DNA from: Litoditis marina
Lineage: Eukaryota; Nematoda; Chromadorea; Rhabditida; Rhabditidae
Reading direction: 5' to 3'
DNA length: 64,000 bases
Assembly: GCA_964036275.1 (NCBI GenBank)
Contig: OZ038440.1
Span: 12,871,690 to 12,935,689, forward strand
The position numbers were made by a program, and so were the translations under genes. The notes beneath the pieces are model-generated. The model saw only the letters and a program-made list of their open reading frames with translations. It was not told the DNA's origin and searched no databases. This document shows, one piece after another, positions 1-13,397 of this stretch. Within the stretch, counting starts at the first letter, position 1. The number at the start of each line of letters is the position of its first letter.

Positions 1-168
1 ATTCACGGTATTACACTCGGAAAAGAGGAAGTGACAGAAAAAGTTGGCAACAAACACGTTTCCATTTTTGTGAAAGATCTCAACGAGAAATTGAGTTTCA
101 AATCCACAGAGAGGCGTGAAGCAAAACTTGGAAAAAGGATCCGAATTGACGAATTGATTCAAATTTAG
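1..168 (+). CDS. 3' end of an unidentified protein-coding gene (partial)
   Basis: Frame 1 is open from the first base to a TAG at 166-168, giving 55 residues that begin IHGITLGKEE and end RIDELIQI. The composition is Lys/Glu/Arg-rich and looks like normal coding sequence, so I read it as the last exon, or part of it, of a + strand gene whose body lies left of the window. No motif is diagnostic and I do not recognise the family. Chance openness over 56 codons in AT-rich DNA is possible but unlikely given the residue mix. Confidence 0.5.
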   Translation: MHGITLGKEEVTEKVGNKHVSIFVKDLNEKLSFKSTERREAKLGKRIRIDELIQI

Positions 169-412
169 AACTGATCACATCATCAACTGAACAAATTAGA
201 GCCATCCATCGACAGGCAGAAATCCGTAATACAGGAAGATGTCGTCAAAAAGACTGTGTGCTACTTACTCCCTTAGATTAAGTGATTTGAATACCAACCG
301 CAGACTATAACTGGTTATCGAGGAGTGAAATGTAGTACACTAGCAATCAGCAATTCAATTGTGAACGCGAGCTTTCGCGTTTCGCTAATGAGCGTGTATA
401 TTACCATAGCCT

Positions 413-583
413 GGCGGCGTAGCAATCCCCCAAAAGTTCATGAGATCACCTCATGAGCTATTGGCACGAGTTTCTCATGAGATTCTATTGATTCAACATT
501 AAGAGTTCACGAGTAGCTCATGAGGTATCTCATGAGAAACTCATATAAACTTCTCATGAGGTTGGGCGGTTTGCTACGCCGCC
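413..583. repeat. short inverted-repeat (MITE-like) element with TCATGAG motifs
   Basis: The ends are inverted copies of GGCGGCGTAGCAA (413-425 and 571-583). The interior carries several copies of the palindrome CTCATGAG/TCATGAGA. A related CTCATGAG-rich stretch lies near 54105-54225. About 170 bp with no coding capacity fits a non-autonomous DNA transposon. No clear target-site duplication was found. Confidence 0.6.
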
Positions 584-690
584 TGCTGTGTTTCTATTTT
601 AATTCCATCATTTCTCGGTTACGATCCTTAGATTATGGCGTGTTCAAAATACAGCTGTTAATCTGTCACTCCACAGGGAAATAAAAACCG

Positions 691-812
691 CTAATTGACA
701 GCAAAGTTACTGCAGTTCTACCCCGGTTTGACTGCAGATTTACCGCTGGTAGTACCGCGGTACTACCAGGGGTAAATCGGCAGTAAATCTGCAGTGAACC
801 CGCAGTAACTGC
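691..812. repeat. palindromic repeat with perfect 24-bp core
   Basis: A perfect 24-bp palindrome centred on CCGCGG lies at 746-769. Imperfect arms containing ATTTACC/GGTAAAT and CTGCAG extend it on both sides. Related GGTTTACTGC/GGATTTAC motifs recur at 1470-1580. It looks like a short foldback element. Confidence 0.6.
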
Positions 813-1469
813 GCAGTAAAAATTGATATTCAAATCTACCACAAATAATGTAAAATAATACTTTTTCAAAAAATAGTTTTATTTAACGCAATAGGAGCGC
901 TCCATGCTCCCTATCAACGTCAAAGGAAAATAGAATACCTTTCTGTTCTCGAAAAGTACCTCAAACTTGGGTAATTAAACCGAAATCAACCCAAACCTCA
1001 ACGACTAGTGATGGAGAAGTCCGTACTTAAGTAAGGGCGGAAAATATTTTTTTCAAAATTCGTTTTTAAGGGTGAAAATGCATTCAATTTTCCAATATGC
1101 ATGAATATTAGTTGTACATCAGGATATCGGAACAAATTTTTGGTCAATCATGATTTGGTAAAGAAATTTAAGTTATGAGCCATAACTATGAAAGTTCTTC
1201 TCGTAAATTTCCATTATATGGTTTTCCATCATGATTTGCTAAGTAAAACGTCAATTCATTCCATTTTAAACGATTGAATATACATATTGTAGAAATGCAG
1301 TTGTCAGGAACTCATCATAACGATCGAAAAAAAGTTGGACTGTCAGACTTGAAAAAAATTATCTGCTCATTTTCTCGAAACTGATTTGTATAATCTCCGA
1401 TACGTTTATCCCTTCAGTTTTTGAGTGATAATATTGCATTTCCACACGAAGCACGCACTTTTGAATACT

Positions 1470-1580
1470 TTACTATGAATCTACTGCGGGTTTACTGCAC
1501 GTTTACTGCACGTTTACTGCGGATCTACCACGGGTTCGCCTTACTACGGGTTTACTACGGATTTAACCCTGGTCACGAAA
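1470..1580. repeat. short degenerate tandem repeat
   Basis: A roughly 10-12 bp unit resembling GGTTTACTGC is repeated about eight times with drift (GTTTACTGC, GGTTTACTAC, GGATCTACC). It resembles the arm sequence of the palindromic repeat at 691-812 and may be a remnant of the same family. Confidence 0.5.
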
Positions 1581-3254
1581 TTCCTATGTCTATATATAGT
1601 CCTTTTCCACAAGATTGAAAGCGAAACAAAAGACTAAAAGCTATGCGATATTTTCGAAAAAAAAATAGAGCGTGGTAAATGATGAATACAATTATTTGTG
1701 GATGGCTATAAACATCATTTTCGTTTCAGTGAAGTCGAAACAATTTTACAGCTCTCCACATAAGCGACGAACACAGCGTCCACAAACGATTGATCTCTGT
1801 GACCAGGCACCGTAGCGAGGTTATGCAGGTGTCAGCTTGATCAAGAATCTGTTCTCATTGGTCACATAGTGGTCAGCTTTCTATGTTTAGTGTGAGAATA
1901 TTGTAGGGCATCACCACATAAGTCAAGTGATGACCAGAGCTTAGCTGAGTTTACAGGTAAGTTTCCAAGAGACTTTGCTACGGCGCATCGGAACTTACAC
2001 AAGAGCAACGCCCATCAGCATGAAATGGAACAGGATATTGACAGAATCTTAGGACCAGATACTTAAAGGGACTTGAGTGGAAGAAGAATACTAGACCTAC
2101 TGTCCGCATAGCACATTGTTTCTGAACGGCGTAGCGTCTTCAACCAAATTCGTTCTGTGTATCAGACCGAACCAAAATAGTGGAACGGATGTGGTTACGT
2201 TACTGTCAGTTGTGAATCAATGCCTTTTCGATAGAGTTGTGCATGTATTTGACACCATCTGGGTGCAAATCTTAGTTCCGTTATGTGGTATTGGAAGTGA
2301 GCTCAGTTGACAATGAAAACAGCTCGATTCGTGGTATAAGTCAGAAAACTTATTGAAATGAGCTTTAGGATGTATCAATAATCAATGACTTTACAAAAAT
2401 AATAAAAACTTAAACCTGGCTAGGTGGTGTGATTGGATCAATTGCTAGTAGGGGAGAGGAGGAGGGTGGATGTAACATATGACAGAGAGGGTGATAAACA
2501 GCGGTGAGGGTCAGAGAAACAGAGTTATTAGGAGAGAAGGTACAGAGAGGTGATAGAGTGAGAATGAGAAAGAGCAAGACAAACATGGCGAAGAAAGAAG
2601 TAAGCAAAGATAATAGCGAAGAGGGAGGAAGAGAGTTAGAGAGATAGATAACACATAGATAAGCCAAACCTAACGTTACTCGTTTAGGGTACAATCTCGG
2701 TTAATCTCTCACACTCATATAGTTTCTAGTAGCTGTTGATGTTGCTAACTAAAAAATGACGTTGAGCATTTTGTGGTTATTTCTTGGACAGAACGGAAAC
2801 TTGGTCGTTTTGTGAAGGTCACCCATGAGTAGTAATAAGTGAATTACGCAACTATTTTCGGTTTGAAACTTTCATTGGTTGATAATCTTTTATTTGACGT
2901 CAATCCCACACAATGAATGTTTTCACAGCCAATCCGTCCACTGATCTTCGGTGTTTCTGGAAATAAGAAAGTGATCAATAGAAAACGGAAAAGGCAAGCG
3001 TGTTGTTCCGATTTTTATTTTATTGTTTCGATTTCCTTTTATTGTTATAAATCAGTATTATTACTAATAATAACTTCCCTTTCTATTATATGGTTCCGGT
3101 GTTTGATATAAAATTGACTATTCGTTTTGTTCCACCAGATTTTTATCTATGCTTATATTGAACGAGATTCATTCCAGTTAAAAATCGAAACTTTTGGTGT
3201 GTATAGGTCTGCTCTTTTCGAAACCTTTTTATACGATGTATGTCACCATAGCCC

Positions 3255-3345
3255 ACTGTGTTTGTAGTTCGATCCCGTTGGTTTTCGAACTCTGTAGAGT
3301 TTCGGGAATAACCGCGCAAATCGAGATTAAACTACGCATAGTTGG
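3255..3345 (+). repeat. dispersed TGTAGTTTGATC-family element (diverged copy)
   Basis: Begins ACTGTGTTTGTAGTTCGATC and ends with ATCGAGATTAAACTACGC, the near inverse complement. Same family as the copies at 10390, 14236, 14658, 24703, 31143, 38361, 46678 and 62747. Confidence 0.6.
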
Positions 3346-3380
3346 TAACTCGTATGACCCTACTTTTCCTCTTTTTTGAT

Positions 3381-6300
3381 TTAAATAAGAACTAACTTCT
3401 CGACTTCGGCCTTCGTAACTTTGGTTCCTCGTTGGAACAAGGTCAAAAAGGTCATGGCGACGGGACTCGGTCCGGCGTTAGCCACAGCTATCACCTGCTT
3501 GTTCCTGGAAGATAGGTAATTTGAAACGAGAGAAATGACTAACATCATCAGTCTGCTACAAGGGCTTTCTCAGTTCTTCTAACACACCTCCTACAAAATC
3601 TGTGAAACACAGAAGAATCCGAGAGCGGCATTGGAAAAAACACATTTGCCCATGTTTCTACAAGTTCTATGTGAATGTTTCGCGCACATAGAGTGTGATA
3701 TTCCAATGAATTGAAAAGGAAATCTTGTTTAAAACTCACTTGAAGTAATACTGAGAGAAGTTGAAATCCTCTAAACTTCCATGAAGGAGTACTTCATCAT
3801 GACCATGAGCAGTACCTGTAAAGTTCGTGGTTATGAATATGAAGTATGCTGGATATGAGAATCATAGAATAGTTACGAGAAACCATAAACAGGGTCGTCC
3901 TACTTTTGCAATTTAACATTGTGCGTTCACGAACTAGAAAGTGTTCTGCACGCTTGACGATTGTATGTATTCCGACTAGCAGTATACACTATTATCAAAA
4001 CATATATCTTGTCTAAACATGACAAAAAAACATTCCCACCGGCAAATCTGACTCCAAACTCGAAGAAGAACACCCCCCAGAAGAACGGTACAATGGGCCT
4101 GGGCTGCGGTTTCCCGACTATCGAATATCCTAGCATTTGACCTGCAACAACCGTCAATACTTTCATTGAAATAAAATTAAATCCAAGAAAAGAATGAATG
4201 ACGAATGCCGCTCTTGACGAACGTCAAGTCACTTTTTGAGAGAAAATACGAATATGTCAGTGAAATCTCTAACTGACGAATTTGAAACAAGAAGATCCTA
4301 TAATGGAACTCAAAACGACCCACCATGTGCTTGAGCTGTTTGGAAATGTTGAATATTGATAGTTTCTATATCGAATAACGGAAGCGGGGCCGAAACTACA
4401 TCTCCTATAGCATATACGTAGTCGACGCTAGTCTGAAAATGCACTCTCAGGAATATAAATAGTTAACGTGTTATAAAGTAATAGAAAAATAACACGAACT
4501 ACCCCCACGCAAAACTAAGCCCTTTCACGTAAAACAAAATTTCAACGACTGCAATATTTCCTTTTCTCATTGTAATTAACTTTTTCAAAGTAAGTATTCC
4601 ATTCCTTTTCTGCTCAATAGTGAAACCCGAGAACAAAACCCACTCAATATATCTGACGTAGTATTAAAACTAGTACTAGATAATCAACTTGAAGAGCATA
4701 CAAGTTGTCTCACCCTAAAGTGCTTATCTACGGTAATGTATCCTCGGCTATCCAGTTGAATCTGTGATGATTTCAGAAAATCTGTCGATGGCACAACACC
4801 TGAATACAGAACATGTAGTTGTGAATGTAGCATCGACAGTGTCTTTTACCAGTTCAGTTAGAAACCCCTGTGAAACTTTTTGTTAGATCGAAGTATTAGT
4901 TTTTCGATAATGTGTGTCAACTTGTGTAAAATACTGTGATGATTTCAGAAAATCTGTCGATGGCACAACACCTGAATACAGAACATGTAGTTGTGAATGT
5001 AGCATCGACAGTGTCTTTTACCAGTTCAGTTCGAAACCCCTGTGAAACTTTTTGTTAGATCGAAGTATTAGTTTTTCGATAATGTGTGTCAACTTGTGTA
5101 AAATAATGTTATAATGTGTGTCAACAACTTTTTTTTCCAGAATTTGTTTACTTAGTTCACCTATTCTTATATTTACTATTTACTATTTATTTATATATTT
5201 ATCAATTATTTTCTATGTTCATCATCTTACCGATTCCAGCTATAACCACTTCGGCGTTGATTTCGGTTCCATCGCCTAGCTTCACCGAAGCGACCGAATG
5301 TTCCCCTGTAAGCTCCACCACCTGGGCAGAGCAGACTATTCGGACGCCTTTCGCCTCGAATCTCTGAAATATTGTTGTACAGAAATAGTTCGTTCACTTT
5401 TTCTTACTCACTTACTTACTTTACTTACTTCAGTTCTTTAGTTTACTTTGGTTCTATAGAAATAGTTCGTCTATGATGCGTAGTTGCGTAGGGCTCGAAT
5501 TTCGACACATACATTGAAATTTATGTGATTACAAGATTTGATTGCGAAATCAGTTGCACCTCCAAACACCGAAGTAGTCAAGGCATGCTCATAAGTGATG
5601 ATTACGTCCCCATTTGACATAGTACTCCAGGTGTTCTGCACAAGAAAAAGGACAAGAGAGAAAAGAAGCTGTTTCAGGTTGCAGGTTCGCAGACGAGTCG
5701 AATCATGGCAGTTTCATTAGGCTCGCCAAAAAACCGTGTAGTTCACATCATTCCCACTCATCTTATACGCAGTGAAACTTTCACAATATCACTGTAGGAG
5801 TCTCCGTTGGAATGAAAAAACTATACCTTCCTGATTTCGGCCCCAATTTGCCTGCCAAATGCGGGTAGCGGTTCCTCGGTTGAACTGATCACAGTCACGG
5901 AAGCAGCCGTTTTCGAAAGAGCTGATGCGATTTCCATACCTGAAATACGAAAAAATTAATTTATGTACGGACCATATCGCCCGTTTTCCTTTTTATTTGG
6001 TTCAAATTCAACAATTTTATGAATCATCAAAAACTAATTAATCTACGGAACGTAAACCTAACATGTACTACTGTAGAGGTTTCTGAAAATTATGCATTTC
6101 GAGAATTGAACTGACCGATAAAAGAGCCTCCAATACAAACTACATGTTTTCCCTCGGACTTCTCGACTATCCCGTTGGCTTGCCACGCCTGGCGGAGGTA
6201 TAAAATATTCTGGAAACATATAATATATAGATATAGATGGCAGCGGATGACGAGATTTGAGTTGCAGTTGGATCTGTGTACACAGCAGTCTAATCGAATT

Positions 6301-9300
6301 ACGCATAACACAAGTTTTGCCCCAGAAAATTCATTGAGCGGAATGGGGCCCCGGGGCGGCACCCAGACAGGTTTTACGCAGATTTGTGTGTTAGCTGTTC
6401 ACCTACCTGTAGATCCTTTCCAGGTACCGTCAGTTGACGTACAGTCCCTCCAGTGGCTATAACCAACTTGGAATACTTCAACGAGTCGCCGGAGGAGAGT
6501 TTCAGCTCACGTTTCCCCGTTTCCACCGATAGGACCTGCAATAAAAACATAAAACACGTATGAAATAAGTTAATTATCAACATCCAAAACGAGTTCAAGT
6601 GCTGAAAGCACTTCCATCTTCAACACAGAACTTTGTACAACATTCTTGGTCAGGTGAATTGATAGGTCAGGTGAATTCAATTGGTCAGGTGAATTGAAAA
6701 GTGTTCATAGTTCAATGAAACGGGTACAAGTACTTACCTGAATCTCCTTAGACAGCAAATTTTCACAGAGAACTCACCTTTGTATTGAGTTTGATGTCCA
6801 CTTTGTTCTCTTGATAATAATCGTCTCCTCGTAGACGAATGTCTTCTCCTTTCAAGAACGGTTTCTGAAATGCGACACTTTGAGCCAGCAAGTCGCCACT
6901 TTTTAACTTTTCAGAAGGTGACTAACTCCTATTTTCTCTTACAGAAAGGTCATTGCTAAGAAGCGAAAAAAGCATATTTGGTAATTGGCGACTCGCCGGC
7001 GACCTCGCCGGCGACTCGCCATTGACCCCTTCCGGCGACATCGCCGGCGACCCGTCACCGAATTCCATGGTAGAATGTGATTAACCTCTACGAACTTAAT
7101 CACCAAACGCGATTTTGATGTCTCCTAGTGAGATGCACGAAGTATAGAGGTGCAACTGCCATGCTTCTACAAAAATTGCATGAGCAACATTATTTGGCAA
7201 CAATTATCAAATACCAGCTTGACCACGAATGAAAATTTATGTCTAGTTCTGCTTTCAGTTTTAGTAGATCTCAAAGCACACTATTTGTCTTGCAATTCTC
7301 TTCGAAACGCAGGGATAAACTACAACAACATCAGAACACCAAACACATAGAATCAGCCTGTTCTGCCTCTAGATTACATCACCTGCCTGCCCACTCGTAC
7401 TAGTGACATGATCTTATTTTGAAACTTTTTCAAAGAAAGGCAATACGCGATACGATGTATGTTGCTTCATTCCGCCGTGTAGTTTTATCCCGTTTTCGTC
7501 CTCACTTCGTAATTGATGACGTGTATCGTGTTCAACTTTCTCCTGTGTATCGTGTCAAAAAGACTTTCTATTCTTGTTCGGCTACCGACTGGTTGATTGT
7601 CTCCCCTCCCTGTTTTCACCCTAATACTGCTTATTCCTACAGGCCTCTGACGGCGAACTACCCAGTGAGCCCTTTCCAACTCGTCGTGGCTGGGGCGGAT
7701 CGTATTGCCATAACCTCATCTTCACGTTAATTCTGACATTGTTCCTTTGTGCTCTGAACCTTGGCTTTTCCTCGGTCAAAATGCACATGGAACAAGAAGT
7801 TGAGAGAACACCATGTGATACATTAGTTCATGTTTGTTCTATGTGTCGAATACATGAATGTGTCGAATGAATAAAATAATAAAAAATCGTGTTCAATCCA
7901 CAATTTTGCTATGGTGATCAACTATACCTTGCTGAGCAGTACTCGATCGTATGGAGGTAGTTGTTCATCAGTGACCATTGTAATTGGAGTTGAACACCCA
8001 TTCAAGCGAGCATTTTCAATGAAAGTTTGCGCGGCGGGTCCTAAAGTCGCAAAATTAGATGTAACTCAGAAATTCTTCAACGAAAAAGTATTTGATCCTT
8101 GCTTCACGTTCCTTCTCATTTGCTCCGGTGGAAGCTCGGTTCTCCGAATGTAGTAAAAAAAAGTAAAATAGGACTAAGTAGGAAACTTTTTTCTGTGTAA
8201 TGCTCGCACTTTCCCACGTAGGTCTATACTGTGTATACTGTCGTCTATCTGTTTGTAGTTTTATTCCGTTGGTTTCCCTCCGGTCGAAACTAGTAAACTA
8301 TGGCGTTCATCGAGATCACTAGGAAGATTCTAGGAAGATTCGACTACATGATGAAAAGGTACAAATAAAGGACCAAACTGACCAGATCCCACCACAACGA
8401 TTGGAACATCATTGCATTTTGTGATTTTTGCCTTTCGCGTTCGACGGTCGCTCGAGAGACATTTCTCAGTGGTGCGAATAACCAAATCACCATTCACGGC
8501 CTCTACCTGAACACATTGGTCAATTTTGGACTACAACTCTGTTTTTTTTCTGTTTAACCATCTCGTTCTGCATTGAATAAATGAATAAATTTCATCATAT
8601 TTTTGTTCTGTGAAACATACCTGAAAGGAGTGCAAGCTGTCGAAGCCAGGATAGTCTTCAATATCACCAGTTTTCACGTTGAAACACGCTCCGTGTAGAG
8701 GGCAACGGATTTTACCCTTGGAGTAAACACCTGTTTTTAAGGAAGAATATAAGTTTTATGTGAACATTGATTGACTGACCGACTAGCACTACTCTCAATG
8801 TTCTATTTTGCACAGCATGTTTACTTTCGACAAGCCAATTTTGCAGAAAACTAATTTCCGTTGTTGGCACGATCCAACAATTATCTGCACAATACAGCTT
8901 TTTGAGTATTACTAAACTAATTGAGTGTGTAAATCTACAGATCATTCGGAAAAATATATTCAATGGTAACTACGATGTAAGGTGCAAAAACGTAAATAAT
9001 TTCCACCTTTTGAATACATTTTTCTTTGGAAGTTAATAATAATCGCAGATAGTTACCGTTTTCCAGGGGTGCATTGTAATGCGAACAGAGTCCGTTCACT
9101 GCGTAATAGGAACCGCTGTCGTTAATCACCAGAACTTTTCTACCTCGAACTTCGAAAGTTTTCTTTCTGAAACAAAGACGGGGTTGGATTTTGTCGGTCC
9201 ATTCGTGGACATAGAATAGAATGACCATTAGTAATGGAAAACGTTATTTTTCACACAAGTTGATGCGAAATAATAGTTATAGAGACAAGTTCTAAGTTTA

Positions 9301-9558
9301 AAGATGTATAAACTGTATAATTTAATGAGTCTATCAAGATGAATTGCAAAGAACAACAACATCAACAACATCAACAGGGGCACAAATATTACAGGCAAAC
9401 GTAGAAAACGTTTTTCAAGCAGACATAACAAACAAATAAAAAGGAGGAACTCACGTTCCCTCAGGTAAATCTTCTGTTTTCCCAATAATTTCCTCGACGA
9501 CCGGAGAATCATCTACCGCGAATTCCGGCTGTTTATCTCCAGGGGGACAACAGAACAT
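3381..9558 (-). CDS. AIFM3-like flavoprotein: Rieske [2Fe-2S] domain plus pyridine nucleotide-disulphide oxidoreductase
   Basis: Exons on the - strand: 9455-9558, 9057-9166, 8621-8730, 8383-8506, 7928-8040, 6778-6864, 6407-6535, 6116-6209, 5827-5939, 5231-5363, 4714-4799, 4324-4432, 4040-4141, 3740-3815, 3381-3504. They total 1614 nt, 537 aa. The N-terminal third holds a Rieske box: C62-x-H64 (CSHYNAPL) and C81-P-L-H84 (CPLHGACF). It is followed by a FAD-binding GSGPAA (148-153), an NAD-binding GGSFIGME (from 286), the AIGDV motif (409-413) and a reductase C-terminal domain ending at a TAA. This order is that of AIFM3/apoptosis-inducing-factor-like oxidoreductases (human AIFM3 is about 600 aa). 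By family it would move electrons from NAD(P)H through FAD to the cluster. The start ATG lies one base after a TTTCCAG acceptor, so the mRNA is probably trans-spliced. The first part of exon 11 is duplicated inside the adjacent intron (4934-5105). Confidence 0.9.
4762..5105. repeat. 172-bp direct tandem duplication that includes part of an exon
   Basis: Copies are 4762-4933 and 4934-5105, differing at one base that I could see (cagttAgaa versus cagttCgaa). The left copy contains the acceptor and first 38 nt of exon 11 of the AIFM3-like gene. The right copy therefore recreates that acceptor and exon start at 4971, inside the intron, but without the exon's donor. Confidence 0.9.
6987..7060. repeat. 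short GC-rich tandem repeat (GGCGAC units)
   Basis: Repeats of the type GGCGACnTCGCC within intron 5 of the AIFM3-like gene. The GC content is locally far above the surroundings. Confidence 0.6.
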
Positions 9559-10389
9559 ACTGGAAAGACTACAACTTTAAAGAATGCAGACTTGGCAATG
9601 AGTGAAGTTTAACCCTGTCGCTCAACAGGAATTCAACTGCAAGCGCGTGGAACACGTTGAAAACTTGGTATGTCAGGTTGCAATCGTTTCCAGAGGCATG
9701 GTCATGATCGTTACTGTGTGATTCGCCCAGTTACATTCAAAATTCAACGCAGAGCTCGTTCAGATTTGGAACCAAAGATGCTTGTTTGATCTTGTAATAC
9801 ACTCCTAACAGCGACTCTGCCCAGTACCAACGAGTTTTCGAACGGAGTTTCCCAGGAAATGCAAAATAATTCTTTTAATAACAAAGATCTGAATAAGTGC
9901 GGCCTAGAAGCATGCTTCATTTCAAAATGTGAAATTGATCGTTTTTGGTCACAAGGTTAACCAGAAACTGAATCAAAGAAGAAGAGATTTCAGAGAACGC
10001 CTAAACATCGAACTGGAAGCAGAGAACTATATTTACACAAAAAACAGCACAACAATCAGTGATAGGAATGACGTTTCAGTTGAGAATTCGATAAGAAACC
10101 ACGGTCGTTTTGAGTTCTTTGTCATGCTCAAAAGATAGGCAGAAACAAAAGAAAACTACACAGAACTTTCCAAAAAATGTCCCAATACTATAAAAAAAAT
10201 TGTATCTCCAGAATTTTACGGAAACTACGCACATGAATCTTGGTCAAAAATAATTATCAATTTCATAGCCATGCTAGGACGGGCTGTCTCTTACATTCAC
10301 TATTCAATTAATATATTCATTTCCTGAACCCGGTATAGGATTCGCTCTGTTCAAAGCAAGCCTATTCGCTGTATGGGTTACGCAATCGT

Positions 10390-10476
10390 GCTGTGTTTGT
10401 AGTTTGCTCTTGTTGTTTCCCGTCGAAATTTGTATTATATGACTCCTATCGAGTTCAAACTACAACTCAGCTAGGT
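10390..10476 (+). repeat. dispersed TGTAGTTTGATC-family element
   Basis: Starts GCTGTGTTTGTAGTTTGCTC and ends GAGTTCAAACTACAACTC. The termini are imperfect inverted repeats around an AT-rich centre of about 50 bp. Confidence 0.7.
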
Positions 10477-12240
10477 TCCCTACTTATAACTATACGTCAA
10501 TTATAACACGGTGGAAAACGTAAGTTTTGGAACTAAAATAAAAGTGTGGTTTCAAACCAAGAACAAAAAAAGGATGCAGACAGAACTTTGAATATTTGAG
10601 TTTGTCTGAGTAGTTTGTTTTCGTAGACAACAGCTGACTTTGTTCCATGTAAACATGAATGATCTGTGAACAAGAATAGAAAATAATTTCAAAACTTGAA
10701 ATGTTAGTGTAAAATGTCTTAGCTGACGTTTCTATTGGCTTTTTTTGGAATCATCTTAAGACGATACAAGACTAGTTAGGTAACAAACTACACAAAATTT
10801 GTAGTGCAAATAATGAGATAACGAGGACATTAAAACATGATCGAGATTAGTTGCGATAAAAATGTGTACATTTCGCAGACCAAAGAATATCAAAGATAGA
10901 ATGAGCGTGAGTTCTGTGTCAACGTTGAACTCTTTCCAATGACAACAATTTAAGTTTTTTTTCCACATAAATAGAGAGTTTAGTTTCTGATTGTACTTTG
11001 AAAAAAAAATTATCCAAGGTCGTACTCCACGTTTACGTGAAACTCTACACCATGCTGACTATCCAGTTCAAAACGTCCCTAACTGGAAATACATTGGAAA
11101 CCTGTATAGTTCGATACTTTCTTACGGGCAAAAACAACACCTTCGATCGAAACAGGTCGAGATCAAACTACAATTCGCTGCAGAAACGTGTAACTAGATA
11201 GTCTGCTTCTGCTCCTTGCATGTTGCTTCTGGTGCTGACTATTCAGTTCGAAAAGTCCCTTGGTTGAAAAAAAGCCGAAATTCACTTACACTGGAAATGT
11301 TACAAATGTAACTTCTCCCTAGTTTCAAGTCTCACCGCTCATCCCTGCTCCGCGGACTGATATAGGTATCAGAAATAGTTTTGATAACAGGAATACTAGC
11401 GCAAACGAGGCGAAGTTCAGCCAACTCTCTATAGTCGAAGTTCATGGGCGACCAGAATACTTGCGAGTGCTGCTGCGTTTTTATAATCTAGCAATTTGTG
11501 CGGCGATACATTGAGTAAATAGAGGAAATATGTCTAACAGAACACGAATTCAAATAGAATATATCTACTCAACTTTCTCGATGCCGTATTACTATTGATA
11601 AGTTAGCAGCAGAAGACAGAAAGGAAAAGAAGCGAGGAGAGGAGGGACAGATGAGCGATAAATAGAAAAACATAGAGATCGAATAGTTACCCAGGAGTGC
11701 TCAGAAAGAAAGCAAGACAGATACTTCGAAATGATACTCAAATGGAGTTTGAAACACCATAGTAGCATTATAGTAGCACATAGTTCGAGAAATAAATAGC
11801 ATTAGTCATTGATATTTCGAAGAAAGTGATAGGGAAACCACAATTGATTGTTAATTAGGTCGGTATACGTAATCTCGTTGACGATCACCCATTTATATCG
11901 AGAATGCTGGGGAACGAAGATAAACAACTTCTGAGCGGGACACAGAATGAGTAACTTCCATGGAAATGCTTTTTTGATCTAGTAACTACTTTCCTACACA
12001 ATTTAAACCAAAAAGGTTTCGAAAAAAGCCAACAAACACGGAATATTCTGAATACCGTTGTGAATTGGTTTGACGCCGTTAGAACAATTTCAATATAATT
12101 TTCATTAAACAATTAATCACTCAAAACTCACCCATTCGGTTGATTGCTCATTGCGAATTGCGCGAAAGACGACTGTTCAAACGTGCTTTGAATGCGGTGT
12201 TGGGAAGAAATCCATAGCAACTAGTTTCCGACTAGAGACT

Positions 12241-12390
12241 ATGCTGAACCTATTGAGAGAGGGAGAGACAGAGAGAGAGGGCGAGAGTGAGCGTGAGAGA
12301 GAGAGGAAGAGAGGAGAGAGAGAGAGAGAGAGAGAGAGAAGGAGGGAGAGAGGGAAACAGAAGGAGAAAGGGAGGGAGGGAGGAAAATAT
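12241..12390. repeat. (GA)n-rich microsatellite
   Basis: Almost pure purine tract of GAGAGA/GGGA units on the + strand. The long open frames across it on both strands (Arg/Glu one way, Ser/Leu the other) are artefacts of the repeat. Confidence 0.9.
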
Positions 12391-13397
12391 AGAACAATGC
12401 AAAGTGTTTTCTGTAGATTTAACACGGTATTGCTTATAGTCTTTAATCTCAGCAGCATTCGTTAATAAGAATGCCCTATTTGAACATTGCAGTATACTCG
12501 ACTGGTTTCCATTCAACAGATATGTCTGTGCTCGTCTCCAATTTCATTATACTTTGTGGTATAAACAATTAAACATACAATCCCTTAGGATTCGTTGCAG
12601 AATCTTAAAGTAATTCAGTTTTTAACTTTTACTACTTCCTGTTCTGTAACCTATAACCAATACACTCCGTGTCGTCATTATTTATTGTTGGTGATTCATT
12701 GTAGTGAATACCAGAAAGAAAGAGACACAGAAAGAAAGAAAGACAGACAGACAGACAAATCCATTTCAAAATACTATTTCGACTTTGTTATTACTCTTCA
12801 TTCTCGATTCGTTTCCGTGATTCACTTCAGAGGATATGATTCATAGCCCTCAGACCGGTCATGGAGATACTTTTCATGTTGTGTAACAACACCCGGCCAT
12901 GCTCTTTGGCGAACCGCAATTGATTTGTGTAGTTCCCCATCTCAAAACAAACACCTCTACTACATTGTTTCATTGCTTCCTTTGATTATTTTAATGAAAG
13001 TATTTTTATGTGCGGAATTCTGTACTTCTAATACTCTCATTCACTCTGTTAAATGTTGTCATTCCCATGCAGTTTGTGACGATATTAGGGACTTCCTGAG
13101 TGTAACTCAATAAAGTCGCAAAAGTATAAGGTGTCCTATTTATAAGTTATGAACTTATTTCATGGTCCAGTTTTTTAAGACCCACAAAGTTCACTTCTTC
13201 GGCCTGAAGGTGTTTCATTCTGGTCGTTCATTACTCCGACTTCACTTCGTTTCACGGTTTTTTCTCACATCAACTTTCCAGCGTTCATAATTGTGATTAC
13301 TCATTCATTGCCGTGTTGCCATGTTGACCTAGACTCTCAAACACTGATAATCGTATTGCATTTGAATCCAAGAAAATCTATTTTTATCTTGTTTCAG

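Larger units (their letters stand above)
169..3380. other. intergenic region, repeat remnants only
   Basis: About 3.2 kb between the partial gene on the left and the 3' end of the AIFM3-like gene. All frames here are short and lack exon-like conservation. It holds a small inverted-repeat element (413-583), a palindromic repeat (691-812), a short degenerate repeat (1470-1580), a purine-rich stretch (about 2440-2660) and one copy of the dispersed TGTAGTTTGATC element (3255-3345). I see no gene. Confidence 0.6.
9559..13397. other. divergent intergenic region, no gene seen
   Basis: A 3.8-kb gap between the 5' end of the AIFM3-like gene and the TIMP gene. Open frames are short, one being pure purine repeat. 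I found no exon pairs with matching phase or recognisable protein. It contains one dispersed element (10390-10476) and simple purine repeats (12241-12390; about 12712-12760). It presumably carries the promoters of both flanking genes. Confidence 0.55.

Noticed and set aside
9929..10138. 69-residue charged + strand frame
   Set aside because: No splice partners, no recognisable motif and no conserved copy; compatible with chance in AT-rich DNA.
12151..12516. Long open frames on both strands across 12.2-12.5 kb
   Set aside because: They exist only because the DNA is a (GA)n-type purine repeat; the translations are monotonous Arg/Glu or Ser/Leu runs.
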